From positions 806,001-870,000 of the forward strand of contig CAVTYH010000002.1 in NCBI GenBank assembly GCA_963738835.1: 64,000 nt of DNA, written 5' to 3'. The notes under the pieces were generated by a model. That model was given only the letters and a program-made list of their open reading frames with translations. It was not told where the DNA came from and did no database searches. Within the stretch, counting starts at the first letter, position 1. Every line of letters starts with the position of its first letter. A program made the position numbers and the translations under genes. The stretch comes from CAVTYH01 sp963738835 (GTDB lineage Bacteria > Planctomycetota > Planctomycetia > Pirellulales > JADZDJ01). Below are positions 40,778 through 49,449 of the stretch, in pieces.

Positions 40778-42553
40778 TCACTCCGTAGTTCTGCCGGTGG
40801 CGATGTCGAATTCAGCGATGGCCGGCACCAGCAGGGCTGTCGTCGTCAGGCCGTAGGTGAAAGCCAGTTCCAGAAACACGCCGAGCGATTCGCCTTGCAA
40901 AAACCCGGTAATGGCCACGAAAGTGACAGTCGGCAGCAAGAAAGACACAACGGCAATGGCTTGCGATGGATTGCGCAGGCCAAGCGCAACATATAAACCA
41001 ATACCGCCGCCGAGAATCAGGGCCAGAAACGGCGCCAGTTGCAACTGGAACGAACCGAACGACACCATGATCCGCATGCAGGCGGCCACGCCGACAAACA
41101 GGAAGAAGACCGTGCCCAAGCTAACCGCCACGGCATTGCGGCTGTTGGTATAGGTCAGCCCCGCATGAATTCCCAGCGTGGCGACGAACAAGTTCATGAC
41201 GGCCAATCCACCCAGCAAATACGCCAGATGCTCCAGCGAGATGGCTCTCGCCCACCAGAGATAAATGCACAACAGCAGCGGCAGCAACACCATTTCTTTG
41301 GCCACATAGAACACACCGCCGAGCTTGCCAAAGATGAATTCCGGCGGTGAGATGTCGGTCACAAGCAAGAGGTCGAGCGCTCCCAAATCGCGCTCCGTTG
41401 TAATCGAAGTCACAGCCAGCGCATTCACGAGCACAAGGCTCAGAATGAACAGTGGCAGCAATATCAGAGGCAAATTTCCGCCGCCCGCGTTTTCCGAATG
41501 CAGCTTTCCAAGCGTGCCGATCACGGTGGCGGCAAAGAGAGCCAGATAAATCACGCGCACCGCCAGCACTTTGCGACCGTAAGCCCAGGTGCAAACTTCT
41601 CGCCACAGAATCGGGTTATCCCACACGCGGCGTGCCTGGCCGGGCGCGGCGTGAATCGAACGGTCCACTGGAATCGGAGCGACTGTCGCACCTTCAGCTA
41701 ACGTACGAAATTCGTCGGTATCTTCCGTGCGCGGCCGCGCTTCCCGTGACGGATTCCAAACTCGCACCAGGGCAATCGCGATTGCATTCACGATTACGGT
41801 GAACAATCCGGCGGCGATCAAAAACAGATTGAACTGGGAACCGAACCAAGGCAGCCAACCGCCGGCCGCAACGCCGGGTCGCATGGCCGCTTGTAGCGCC
41901 TGCCAGGGACTGAGCGCCGCAGCCCAGCGCATCAAGGGGACTCCCAACCACGGTCCATGCAGAGCGCCGCTGGCGATCACGACTTCCCAGGCTGCCAGCA
42001 ATCCGATGGCCAGCGTGGTCAGCGCCAGAATTTGAAATGTCTTCTCGCGCCACAGGGCAATTGTCGAGCCCAGACTGCCGGCCGCCAGCGCGCTAACCAC
42101 CGTCACCACGAACACCCGAAAAATCTGCTCAAACGACACGCCGCCAAACAGCGCGGTCAGCATAAAAAATGGAACCGCCGCCGCCAGTAACATCAGCACG
42201 CTCAGTAAACTCGCCAATAATCGACCCAGCACCAATTCCGCGTTCGATAGATTCGTGAGCAGCAGCAAAATCAAGGTGCGTCGATCTTTCTCTTGAGCCA
42301 CCGCGCTGGCCGTGGCCAACGCCGAGAAAAAAATCGCCAGCACCAGTTGCAGCGGCGCCAGAAACCCAAACAGCGTGGCTCCGAAGCGGGCCATATCGCC
42401 GACGTTGCGAACTTCTTGCGTGCCAATCAGCAGCAGCCAGGCGGTGCAAGCAAGAACCAGCAATCCACCCACATACACTGCCGGCGCAGCATAGAACCGC
42501 ATCCGCCGCGGTGCTGTGACCAATTCGCGAGTAAAAACCGGACCGATGAACAT
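40778..42553 (-). CDS. ABC-2-type transporter permease
   Basis: 591 residues with about twelve hydrophobic segments in two similar halves. 'TASAVAQEKDRRTLILLLLTNLSNAELVLGRLLASLL' region, then 'SITTERDLGALDLLLVTDISPPEFIFGKLGG' in the second half, both show the E-K/R-D-x-G-T-L-D-L-L-L type loop that precedes coupling helices in ABC-2 permeases. The duplication suggests an internal fusion of two permease units. No ATPase is adjacent on this strand; the divergent ATPase gene (from 42831) may be its partner. Confidence 0.75.
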   Translation of the reverse strand: MFIGPVFTRELVTAPRRMRFYAAPAVYVGGLLVLACTAWLLLIGTQEVRNVGDMARFGATLFGFLAPLQLVLAIFFSALATASAVAQEKDRRTLILLLLTNLSNAELVLGRLLASLLSVLMLLAAAVPFFMLTALFGGVSFEQIFRVFVVTVVSALAAGSLGSTIALWREKTFQILALTTLAIGLLAAWEVVIASGALHGPWLGVPLMRWAAALSPWQALQAAMRPGVAAGGWLPWFGSQFNLFLIAAGLFTVIVNAIAIALVRVWNPSREARPRTEDTDEFRTLAEGATVAPIPVDRSIHAAPGQARRVWDNPILWREVCTWAYGRKVLAVRVIYLALFAATVIGTLGKLHSENAGGGNLPLILLPLFILSLVLVNALAVTSITTERDLGALDLLLVTDISPPEFIFGKLGGVFYVAKEMVLLPLLLCIYLWWARAISLEHLAYLLGGLAVMNLFVATLGIHAGLTYTNSRNAVAVSLGTVFFLFVGVAACMRIMVSFGSFQLQLAPFLALILGGGIGLYVALGLRNPSQAIAVVSFLLPTVTFVAITGFLQGESLGVFLELAFTYGLTTTALLVPAIAEFDIATGRTTE

Positions 42554-42830
42554 GAACCAGTTTTCGATAGGTGTTTAATCGTTTAGTCCTGGGCAGAAGC
42601 CGAGGGCTGCGCCACCCATGCCTATTTGAATGAGTAGCTCGATCGCGAACATTGTGGCAAGCGATGTGTCTAGCGACTAGTGCTATGCCGTCTTGGGGGA
42701 GAAAGTCTTCGCCCGTCGCCCTGAGAGGCAGATTTCAGTACACTTTGCGGTTCGGTTGGATGTGTCGTGTTTATGCAATCCCAGGCTCCGGCTGGGGGCT
42801 AACCGCTTACCGCCTACTGCCTACCGCTTC

Positions 42831-43790
42831 ATGCTCGCAATCCGTTGTGTGAATCTGACGAAACGCTACGAAGGCAAGCCGCCGGTGGATGCCGTGCGCG
42901 GGCTCGATTTGGCTGTCGAAACCGGCGAATGCTTTGGACTGCTGGGACCCAATGGGGCCGGCAAAACCACGACGATTGAAATTCTCGAAGGCCTGCTCGA
43001 TGCCACCTCCGGCGAAGTCGAAGTGCTCGGCTACCGTTGGGGGCAGCACGACGATGAAATCCGCCAACGCATCGGCATCTCACTCCAAGAAACGCGGCTG
43101 TCCGAAAAGCTTTCGGTTCGAGAAACGTTGACATTGTTTCGCAGCTTCTATCGTCAGGGCATCGAACCGGAAGAAACCATGGCACAGGTTTCATTGGAGG
43201 AGAAAGCCGATTCTTGGGTGCGTAACCTTTCTGGCGGCCAGAAGCAGCGGCTGGCCGTGGCTTGTGCGCTGGTCGGCGATCCGGAACTCTTGTTTCTTGA
43301 CGAACCGACGACGGGCCTCGATCCGCAATCGCGGCGGCAATTGTGGGAGATCATCCGCCGTTTCCGCGAGACTGGCCGCACGGTGTTGCTCACCACGCAT
43401 TACATGGACGAAGCCGAACGCTTGTGCGACCACGTGGCAATTGTCGATCTGGGCAAACTCATCGCTCTGGGCACGCCGCGGGAATTGATCGCCAGCCTTG
43501 GCGGCGAGCATGTCGTGGAATTTACTGTTGCTTGCCGCGATGGCTCGTCGAGCAGCGCCACACAGTTTGTCGATCTGCCGGCCGTCAGCGCAGCCCGGTC
43601 CGAAAATGGTCACATCTGCCTGTCGGTGCGCGAACCGCACGTCGCGCTGCCGGCGCTGATGCAGCGACTAGAGCAGCTCGGCTGCCGCCTGACCGACCTG
43701 ACCACGCGTCACGCCAGCCTGGAAGATGTGTTCGTCAAACTCGCTGGCCGGCACTTGGAAGATGCGGATGAAACAAAGATCGCCACTTGA
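42831..43790 (+). CDS. ABC transporter ATP-binding protein
   Basis: About 319 residues from the ATG at 42831 (a longer frame to 42693 is repeat-rich). Walker A 'GLLGPNGAGKTTTIEIL', signature 'NLSGGQKQRLAVACALVG' and Walker B 'ELLFLDEPTTGLDP' are complete, followed by H-loop 'LLTTHYMDEAERLC'. The C-terminal ~80 residues form the accessory domain of ABC-2 export ATPases. The downstream permease follows by 10 bp, so it is the ATPase of an exporter of the ABC-2 type. Confidence 0.93.
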   Translation: MLAIRCVNLTKRYEGKPPVDAVRGLDLAVETGECFGLLGPNGAGKTTTIEILEGLLDATSGEVEVLGYRWGQHDDEIRQRIGISLQETRLSEKLSVRETLTLFRSFYRQGIEPEETMAQVSLEEKADSWVRNLSGGQKQRLAVACALVGDPELLFLDEPTTGLDPQSRRQLWEIIRRFRETGRTVLLTTHYMDEAERLCDHVAIVDLGKLIALGTPRELIASLGGEHVVEFTVACRDGSSSSATQFVDLPAVSAARSENGHICLSVREPHVALPALMQRLEQLGCRLTDLTTRHASLEDVFVKLAGRHLEDADETKIAT

Positions 43791-43800
43791 AGATTGGCGT

Positions 43801-44913
43801 ATGACCGGCGGTTTCAAAATCTTTTCAACCATGAACGGCTCAGTTAAAAATCCGAAGCGTTACTGGCCGCTCGGCCAACTGGCTCTGAACCGGGTGAAGG
43901 AGTTTTTCCGAGAGCCGGAAGCGCTGTTTTGGGTGTACGGCTTTCCGATTTTGATGACCGTGGCGCTGGGCATCGCCTTTCGGAACCAGCCGGTCGAGCA
44001 GATTGTGGTCGATGTGGTTGAAAGTCCGCAGGCCGGAGCGACTCGCGACGCGCTGCTGTCGTCGAACACGCCGGAGCGATTCAAGGCCGAGGTCTTTTCC
44101 GGCGAACAGGCGCGGCTGCGATTGCGCACCGGCAAGACCGATCTGGTTGTCGTTCCCGGCGAAGCCAATTCGTCGCCGCGTCATTATCAATATGTGTTCG
44201 ACGCCACTCGTCCGCAAAGTGTGTTGGCGCGTAATGCGGTGGACGACCAATTGCAGCGCACCGCCGGTCGGCATGACGTGGCGGAAGTCGAACTCGTGAA
44301 AATCGAGGAGCCCGGCAGCCGCTATATCGATTTTCTGGTTCCCGGCCTGCTCGGCATGAGCCTGATGGGGGGCGGCATGTGGGGGGTCGGTTTTGTGACC
44401 GTTGACATGCGCATTCGCAAACTGCTCAAACGGTTTCTGGCCACGCCGATGAAAAAATGGCACTTCTTGGGCGGCATCATTTGCAGCCGACTGCTGTTCA
44501 TGATTCCCGAAGTGCTGTTCCTGCTCGTTTTCGCACGGTTGGCGTTTGGGGTAGTGAATCACGGCAGCCTCATGACGGTGCTAGCGCTGATCATTCTGGG
44601 CGGGCTGATGTTCGCCGGCATCGGCTTGCTTGTGGCCAGCCGCGCCAAAACCATCGAGGCGGTTTCCGGCCTGATGAACTTTGTGCAACTGCCAATGTGG
44701 ATTCTGTCGGGCATTTTCTTTTCGTCAGAGCGATTTCCGGAGGCTGCGCAACCGTTCATCAAAGCGCTACCGCTCACGCCGCTGATCGAATCTCTCCGAG
44801 CCGTGATGCTAGAAGGCGCCACGCTGACTTCGCAATTGCCGCGAATCGGATTGATGGCCGTCTGGGGCAGCGTGACATTTTTGCTAGCGCTGCGATTGTT
44901 CCGCTGGCGCTGA
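43801..44913 (+). CDS. ABC-2-type transporter permease (exporter partner)
   Basis: About 370 residues from ATG 43801. One N-terminal helix ('FWVYGFPILMTVALGIAF'), a periplasmic domain of ~140 residues, then five helices, including 'LLGMSLMGGGMWGVGFVTVDMR' and 'FVQLPMWILSGIFFSSERFP', the classic ABC-2 permease pattern. Immediately downstream of its ATPase. The last 350 bp overlap a minus-strand frame of the PEP-CTERM gene, probably because that frame is misread there. Confidence 0.88.
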   Translation: MTGGFKIFSTMNGSVKNPKRYWPLGQLALNRVKEFFREPEALFWVYGFPILMTVALGIAFRNQPVEQIVVDVVESPQAGATRDALLSSNTPERFKAEVFSGEQARLRLRTGKTDLVVVPGEANSSPRHYQYVFDATRPQSVLARNAVDDQLQRTAGRHDVAEVELVKIEEPGSRYIDFLVPGLLGMSLMGGGMWGVGFVTVDMRIRKLLKRFLATPMKKWHFLGGIICSRLLFMIPEVLFLLVFARLAFGVVNHGSLMTVLALIILGGLMFAGIGLLVASRAKTIEAVSGLMNFVQLPMWILSGIFFSSERFPEAAQPFIKALPLTPLIESLRAVMLEGATLTSQLPRIGLMAVWGSVTFLLALRLFRWR

Positions 44914-45344
44914 CGAATCGAACTAAAGCCAATCATCAATCCTCCGAGGCCCAATAACACCAGCGAAGCCGGCTCCGGTACCGGTTGAATCCCGCTGGCG
45001 ATGGCGTCGAGCAGTGGTTGTAAGTCGGCGTTGGTCACCTGGTTGTCATGGTTCAAATCGCCAATGGCCAAGAGATCGGAGGCGGTAAGATTCTTGCTCG
45101 CTGCATAACCGTTCAAGTTCGTGAGCGCCGTCAGCATGGCGGCGATGTCGTTGGAGTCGACCACCTGATCGAGATTGAAATCGCCCCGGGCGGGCGCAAT
45201 CGGCACGAGTTCGCCGGTCGATAGCAGCAGCGATCCTGGTGCATAGCCGGCGAAATTGATGGCACTCAACTGCGCGGCCGTGAGTCCCGTGGAATTGGCC
45301 CCGACGAAAAGCTTGTCGAGTAGCCCGCCGCCGCCTGCGCCCAT
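44559..45344 (-). CDS. PEP-CTERM surface protein, piece 6: dockerin-like repeats and sorting signal
   Basis: Begins with the common 'FVGANSTGLTAAQLSAINFA' segment. Two dockerin/EF-hand-type calcium repeats follow ('GDFNLDQVVDSNDI', 'GDLNHDNQVTNADL'). The PEP-CTERM signal is 'PVPEPASLVLLGLGGLMIGF' and basic residues ('RQRQRN'). Beyond that (below ~44910) the frame overlaps the ABC permease on the other strand, and I doubt it is real coding; the true stop is probably lost to a frame error. Confidence 0.7.
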   Translation of the reverse strand: MGAGGGGLLDKLFVGANSTGLTAAQLSAINFAGYAPGSLLLSTGELVPIAPARGDFNLDQVVDSNDIAAMLTALTNLNGYAASKNLTASDLLAIGDLNHDNQVTNADLQPLLDAIASGIQPVPEPASLVLLGLGGLMIGFSSIRQRQRNNRSASKNVTLPQTAINPIRGNCEVSVAPSSITARRDSISGVSGSALMNGCAASGNRSDEKKMPDRIHIGSCTKFIRPETASMVLARLATSKPMPANISPPRMISASTVMRLP

Positions 45345-45880
45345 AAACCACCCCAGTTCAAAACCGTCAGCGTGCCCGACCAGCCAAGTGTATGGCTGTC
45401 AGCGAAATGCAAAACGCTGGGGCTACCGCCCAAATCGATGCTGGAGTTGGCCGCCACCATCAACGTATTAAGCGTTTCGTTCAATCCACCAGTGGCGAAC
45501 TTCCCGCCGGCGAGCACCAGATTGGACGTATCGGCAATCCGGTTCGGCCCGCCCAGTTGCAAGGTCCCGCTGACGACTCTGGTATCGCCGGTGTAGGTGT
45601 TGGTGCCGGAAAGGATGAGGGTGCCTGCGCCCAGCTTCGTCAGCGAGCCGTTCCCGCTGAGCGTCCCCGAATACACCGTGCTGGCGCCATTGTTGCCGAC
45701 GATCAGCGCGACGGCCGCCGATGATGTATTCGAAAGGGCCAGCGACTGGCTCCCTTTCAGTCCGCCGAGGGTGGCGGTGGCGAGCGTGCCAAAGCTGATG
45801 GCGCCGCCGTAGTTGCCGTAGCCGAGCGTGCTCAATTGCAAGGCCAGCGGATGATCGAGCCGCAGCGTGCCGCCGCTCAC
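45266..45880 (-). CDS. PEP-CTERM surface protein, piece 5: autotransporter-repeat region
   Basis: Gly/Ser/Thr-rich beta-strand repeats of the autotransporter-associated type ('GNGSLTKLGAGTLILSGTNT', 'TYTGDTRVVSGTLQLGG'). The frame continues piece 4 after a break near 45885 and leads into piece 6 after another near 45330. Confidence 0.65.
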   Translation of the reverse strand: MSGGTLRLDHPLALQLSTLGYGNYGGAISFGTLATATLGGLKGSQSLALSNTSSAAVALIVGNNGASTVYSGTLSGNGSLTKLGAGTLILSGTNTYTGDTRVVSGTLQLGGPNRIADTSNLVLAGGKFATGGLNETLNTLMVAANSSIDLGGSPSVLHFADSHTLGWSGTLTVLNWGGLWAQAAAGYSTSFSSGPIPRDSRPRS

Positions 45881-46962
45881 TTTGGTGTCGCCGCTGAGGG
45901 TGTTTCGCCGGCCAGCGCCAAAATGCCGGCTCCGGTCTTTGTCAGCGTTCGCGGTCCGCCGGTTTCGGAAAGGATGCCGTTCAGTGTGAGAATGTTCGCG
46001 GCGGTGTTGCCCACGCTGAAGGTGTTGTTGCCGCCGAAGGTGATGTTGCTGTCGGCAATTTCCGCCGCTCGATTCTGATTATCAAGGGTGATGCCGTTGA
46101 ACATCATATTGCGCGTGATATTGCCGGCCGTTGTGTTGTCGTAAAACTGCAGCGTCGTGCCGGCATTCAGCGTGATCGTGCCGTTGCCTTGCACCTGCGT
46201 GGTGGTTTCGATCGACAGTGTGCCTTGATTCACAACGATGTTGCCGTCGGTCACCAAGGTTGCCACCAAAGCCAGTTTGTTGTTGCCGGTTTTGGTGAGC
46301 GTGTAACCCGATAGATTGAGAATTCCATCGGGTGGATTTTTCGTCGAACTGCTGCCGCGAACATCGAGCCGGCCGGTGCCGCCAAGCGTGGCGTCGGCGA
46401 TAAGCGAAACAAACCGCGTGGCATTGGTCTGATCGGCCCCATTGTTCACCAGTGCTCCGCCCGCGCCGACGCCGCCGCCGGCAATCGCAATTCGTTCTTG
46501 CTGCGTGCCTAGCGCAAATCCGTTAACGTCGAGCGTCCCACCGCCGGTGACAAAGACGCCATCCAGCTCTTCAGTGGCGGAGCCCAGCGCCGCCTGATTG
46601 CCGACCTTGAGTGTGCTGCCGGTCACATACGTCGCACCGCGATACGCATTTGCACTGGTCAGCGTCGCCGCGCCGGCGCCGGTCTTCGTGATCGTCGCCG
46701 GCCCGTTGATGCTGGCGCCGCCAATGGTGTAATCGTTGCCAGTCGAATTGTTGATGACAACTGCCGCCGGTGCCACGGCACTCGCGATGGTCACATTGCG
46801 ATTCGCCTCCGTGTTGCCGAACGTCACGGTGTCGCCATCGAAATACTTATCGGCTGCTCCTCCAGCGCCCAGTTTTGCGTCGTGTTCACATCCCAGGTGG
46901 CGCTGGAGGCGGCGGTCCAAATCAAACTCTTCGACGCAACGGTGAATTGTAAATCGGCCCAA
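45877..46962 (-). CDS. PEP-CTERM surface protein, piece 4: autotransporter-repeat region
   Basis: True coding from the break near 46860 onward. Contains repeats such as 'GPATITKTGAGAATLTSANA', 'GYTLTKTGNNKLALVATLVT' and 'GGPRTLTKTGAGILALAGE', each a short beta-hairpin with a K-x-G-x-G-x-L-x-L core, as in TIGR02601-type autotransporter-associated repeats. Confidence 0.65.
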   Translation of the reverse strand: MGRFTIHRCVEEFDLDRRLQRHLGCEHDAKLGAGGAADKYFDGDTVTFGNTEANRNVTIASAVAPAAVVINNSTGNDYTIGGASINGPATITKTGAGAATLTSANAYRGATYVTGSTLKVGNQAALGSATEELDGVFVTGGGTLDVNGFALGTQQERIAIAGGGVGAGGALVNNGADQTNATRFVSLIADATLGGTGRLDVRGSSSTKNPPDGILNLSGYTLTKTGNNKLALVATLVTDGNIVVNQGTLSIETTTQVQGNGTITLNAGTTLQFYDNTTAGNITRNMMFNGITLDNQNRAAEIADSNITFGGNNTFSVGNTAANILTLNGILSETGGPRTLTKTGAGILALAGETPSAATPK

Positions 46963-47711
46963 TCGACGGCGTGGTTGTCGCTCACCAGCAGATTGAGCTT
47001 GCCGCTTTGCAGAGCCGTCAAGTTCTTCACCGCATCGGCCGCGGTGAATTCCAGCGTCACAATGTCGCTGTTGCCAAAATGTGGCAGCGTGCCCAGCGAG
47101 CTGAAGGCCACCGAATTGCTGGTGCTGCCGATATAAATCCGATCGCTGGCCGATGTGCCGCCGGTCGCATGCACCGCCATCGTGAGCACGGCCGAAGTGA
47201 GGCGGCTGCCCGGCGCATCGTAGCTGAGCGTGAAAGGCACGCTAATGCCGGTCTGCACCAACGAGCCGTCGAAACCCACCACCGTGTTGGTTGGCTTGAA
47301 TGCCTGAACGGACGAAAGCCAGGCGGCATCGACGGGCGTCGATTCGTTGGCGCCGTCGTTCACGTAGCCATCGAAATCGCCGACCCAGTATTCGCGGGTG
47401 ATTTCTGGATTGGCCGTCCGCTGATTCAATTGGGCGCGGTACAAACTCGTTTCGCCGTTCAGCGTCACTTTACTGCCGACATTGTTCGCGTCGTAATACC
47501 CTGGAAACATGCCTGGGCCAAATTGTGAACTGCTGTGAACGGAACCCGTGGAACCGATAATCCAATTCTGCGCCGTCGGTGGGCTTTGCACGTAAAAATC
47601 GCTGGCGTTGGAATTCCAAATGACCATGTTCGCCCCGACCAGCCGTGCCCCGTGCCAGAGCTGTAGCGGTTCTGCACATCCAGATCGGTATTGGTGGTGA
47701 TGTTGTCCCAC
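46824..47711 (-). CDS. PEP-CTERM surface protein, piece 3
   Basis: Joins piece 2 after a break near 47640 ('NRYSSGTGHGWSG' + 'ANMVIWNSNASDFYVQSPPT'). Continues the beta-helix-like domain ('GSTGSVHSSSQFGPGMFPGYYD', 'YWVGDFDGYVNDGANESTPVD' region) and a beta-sandwich-like segment with 'SVAFSSLGTLPHFGNSDIV'. It breaks near 46860 into the autotransporter repeats. Confidence 0.6.
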   Translation of the reverse strand: MGQHHHQYRSGCAEPLQLWHGARLVGANMVIWNSNASDFYVQSPPTAQNWIIGSTGSVHSSSQFGPGMFPGYYDANNVGSKVTLNGETSLYRAQLNQRTANPEITREYWVGDFDGYVNDGANESTPVDAAWLSSVQAFKPTNTVVGFDGSLVQTGISVPFTLSYDAPGSRLTSAVLTMAVHATGGTSASDRIYIGSTSNSVAFSSLGTLPHFGNSDIVTLEFTAADAVKNLTALQSGKLNLLVSDNHAVDWADLQFTVASKSLIWTAASSATWDVNTTQNWALEEQPISISMATP

Positions 47712-48490
47712 AGCGTGCCGACCGAATAGCGCTGATGGGTCCCGGAATCGGCATGTCCGTGGGTCGCGGTGCCATCCAAAAACACATTCGGTCCGCGGCT
47801 AGGGCTGTTGTTCACAAATTCGTGCCGTCCTTCATCGCTGGTCATGTTCTTCATCAGCACGAACGCGCCTTCGATGTTGAACGGATACCGCCGCCCGCCG
47901 GTGATTTGCGAAATCGGCTCGATGCTGGTGCCGCCATCCAGCGTGATGTTGCGCGAATTGGTCCCGGCTTCCATCGTGGCGTACACTAGGTGCTGCCCGG
48001 TGATGTTGCGGGCCCAACTGTCGCCGGTGTCTTGCATGACGACGAACGAATTGGCGTGCATTTCATCATCCGGCGTGGTCAGCACCGCCTGGCCGTTGCC
48101 GCGCAGGTTTTCGACACCCACATTGGTTGTGCGGTTGAAGGTGTACTTGGAAACCGTGCCGGCGTTGCCGCTGGTGTCGGTGTATTTCTTTTCGATGGCG
48201 TTCACCAGCGGGGCATCGAAGAAGACGCGCTTTTGGGTCTGATCGATGTACGTGATCCGTCGCTCGACGTTGACATCGCGCAAACCGGGGGTCCACGTGC
48301 CGATCGTGGTCATGCCAATGTCGTCGATCCATTGCTGGGGACTGGGTCGATGCACCAGAATTGTGTCGCCGACGTTGTAGCCGGACGTGGAATCGACCGT
48401 GAAGCTGGTGGCGCCGAACAGGCACCACTTTGTCGATAATGTTGTGCGTGCTGTTGGAAACCGTCTGCCGCGAGTTCGGGCTGTCAACAT
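47465..48490 (-). CDS. PEP-CTERM surface protein, piece 2: right-handed beta-helix domain
   Basis: Real coding from about 48430 to 47640. 'VDSTSGYNVGDTILVHRPSP' and 'NITLDGGTSIEPISQITG' are typical of parallel beta-helix carbohydrate-active proteins. 'RRYPFNIEGAFVLMKNMTSD' and 'GRHEFVNNSPSRGPNVFLDG' are similar in style to large planctomycete polysaccharide-binding proteins. Catalytic residues cannot be assigned. Confidence 0.65.
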   Translation of the reverse strand: MLTARTRGRRFPTARTTLSTKWCLFGATSFTVDSTSGYNVGDTILVHRPSPQQWIDDIGMTTIGTWTPGLRDVNVERRITYIDQTQKRVFFDAPLVNAIEKKYTDTSGNAGTVSKYTFNRTTNVGVENLRGNGQAVLTTPDDEMHANSFVVMQDTGDSWARNITGQHLVYATMEAGTNSRNITLDGGTSIEPISQITGGRRYPFNIEGAFVLMKNMTSDEGRHEFVNNSPSRGPNVFLDGTATHGHADSGTHQRYSVGTLWDNITTNTDLDVQNRYSSGTGHGWSGRTWSFGIPTPAIFTCKAHRRRRIGLSVPRVPFTAVHNLAQACFQGITTRTMSAVK

Positions 48491-49010
48491 GAATCATGTC
48501 GATCTGCGAGGTGCCGGTGTATGCGAGGATGGAATCGACCGCCGCATTGCCGCCGTTGCCTGAGCCGCGGAAGATGACGCCATCGGTGTTGATCGCCAGG
48601 CCGGCGCTGATGTTGTAGTTGCCCGGTGCCAGCTGCACGACGCCGCGAAAGCCGTTGGCGTTGACCGACATCGCGGCCACTTTGTTGATGGCATTCTGAA
48701 TGTTGGTCAAATTATCGCCGGCAATCGGCGTGACGGTGACAATGCGCTCTGGCGTCACCACCGATGAATATGTGGGCAGCGGCACGAGCCCGCCTTGGTA
48801 GCCGACGGTCGAGAAATCTTCGATCCGATCGCCGGCATCATCGGGAGTGTAAATCAGCCGGCCCGACGCGCCGACTTTCACCCAAATGCTGTTGGCGGCA
48901 TGTGCATCAATCGCGAGCAGCGCGAAAATCGACAGACTAGCACACCACCAAACGCAGTTTCTCACCGCGCGGCCAGGCGTGAAAACGAACATCCCCCGAC
49001 ATCCCGTCAT
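48066..49010 (-). CDS. Large beta-helix / autotransporter-repeat / dockerin / PEP-CTERM surface protein, piece 1
   Basis: The start at 49010 (or 48992) gives a signal peptide ending near 'LLAIDAHAANSIWV'. The first domain ('GVVQLAPGNYNISAGLAI', 'VDSILAYTGTSQIDMIHVDS') is a right-handed beta-helix. The frame breaks near 48430 into piece 2. The whole gene spans about 49010 to 44900 (~4.1 kb) and is split into six frames by five apparent 1-base shifts (near 48430, 47640, 46860, 45885, 45330). Domain order is signal, beta-helix, beta-sandwich, autotransporter repeats, dockerin-like repeats, PEP-CTERM. The protein is presumably exported and sorted by an exosortase to the outer surface. Confidence 0.7.
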   Translation of the reverse strand: MTGCRGMFVFTPGRAVRNCVWWCASLSIFALLAIDAHAANSIWVKVGASGRLIYTPDDAGDRIEDFSTVGYQGGLVPLPTYSSVVTPERIVTVTPIAGDNLTNIQNAINKVAAMSVNANGFRGVVQLAPGNYNISAGLAINTDGVIFRGSGNGGNAAVDSILAYTGTSQIDMIHVDSPNSRQTVSNSTHNIIDKVVPVRRHQLHGRFHVRLQRRRHNSGASTQSPAMDRRHWHDHDRHVDPRFARCQRRATDHVHRSDPKARLLRCPAGERHRKEIHRHQRQRRHGFQVHLQPHNQCGCRKPARQRPGGADHAG

Positions 49011-49449
49011 AACAGCCTCTGTTCCCCGGCCCCAGAAAAGATTGGGGAAATTCCCCCGGATTTGTCCGCTACCAATATAACCAAGCGCAACGGCGGGGTC
49101 GAATGATTTTGCAGCCGCGTGGGTGGCCGGACAAAGATTGCCGCGCACCACGTGTTTCGCATTCCGACGAGCGATGATCTTCGCGGGTGGCTCCGACAAA
49201 GCGCAGCGTGTCGGGGTCGTGGCAGCGATAAGAGGTCTGGAGAAGTCGTGACCGCATGGAGGATTCCAAATCCTGACTAAAAGCCTCTGGCGGCTAGCGC
49301 CGGAGCGGACATTTGTCCGGGCCACCCGCCTTCTACGGAAAACACGTCGATGGTCGAAAACGACTCCCGACCCCATCGCATTGCCAGCCCAGAAGATTTC
49401 GCCAGCCGATGTTGCTTGCGCCGACGGCGTTTGGGAAACTGGCGAAATT
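49011..49449. other. Intergenic region between the PEP-CTERM gene and the LRR gene
   Basis: About 440 bp separating two divergent genes. Open frames here are short, lack ribosome-binding sites and look like shadows. Promoters for both genes should lie here, but I cannot place -35/-10 boxes with confidence. Confidence 0.4.
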
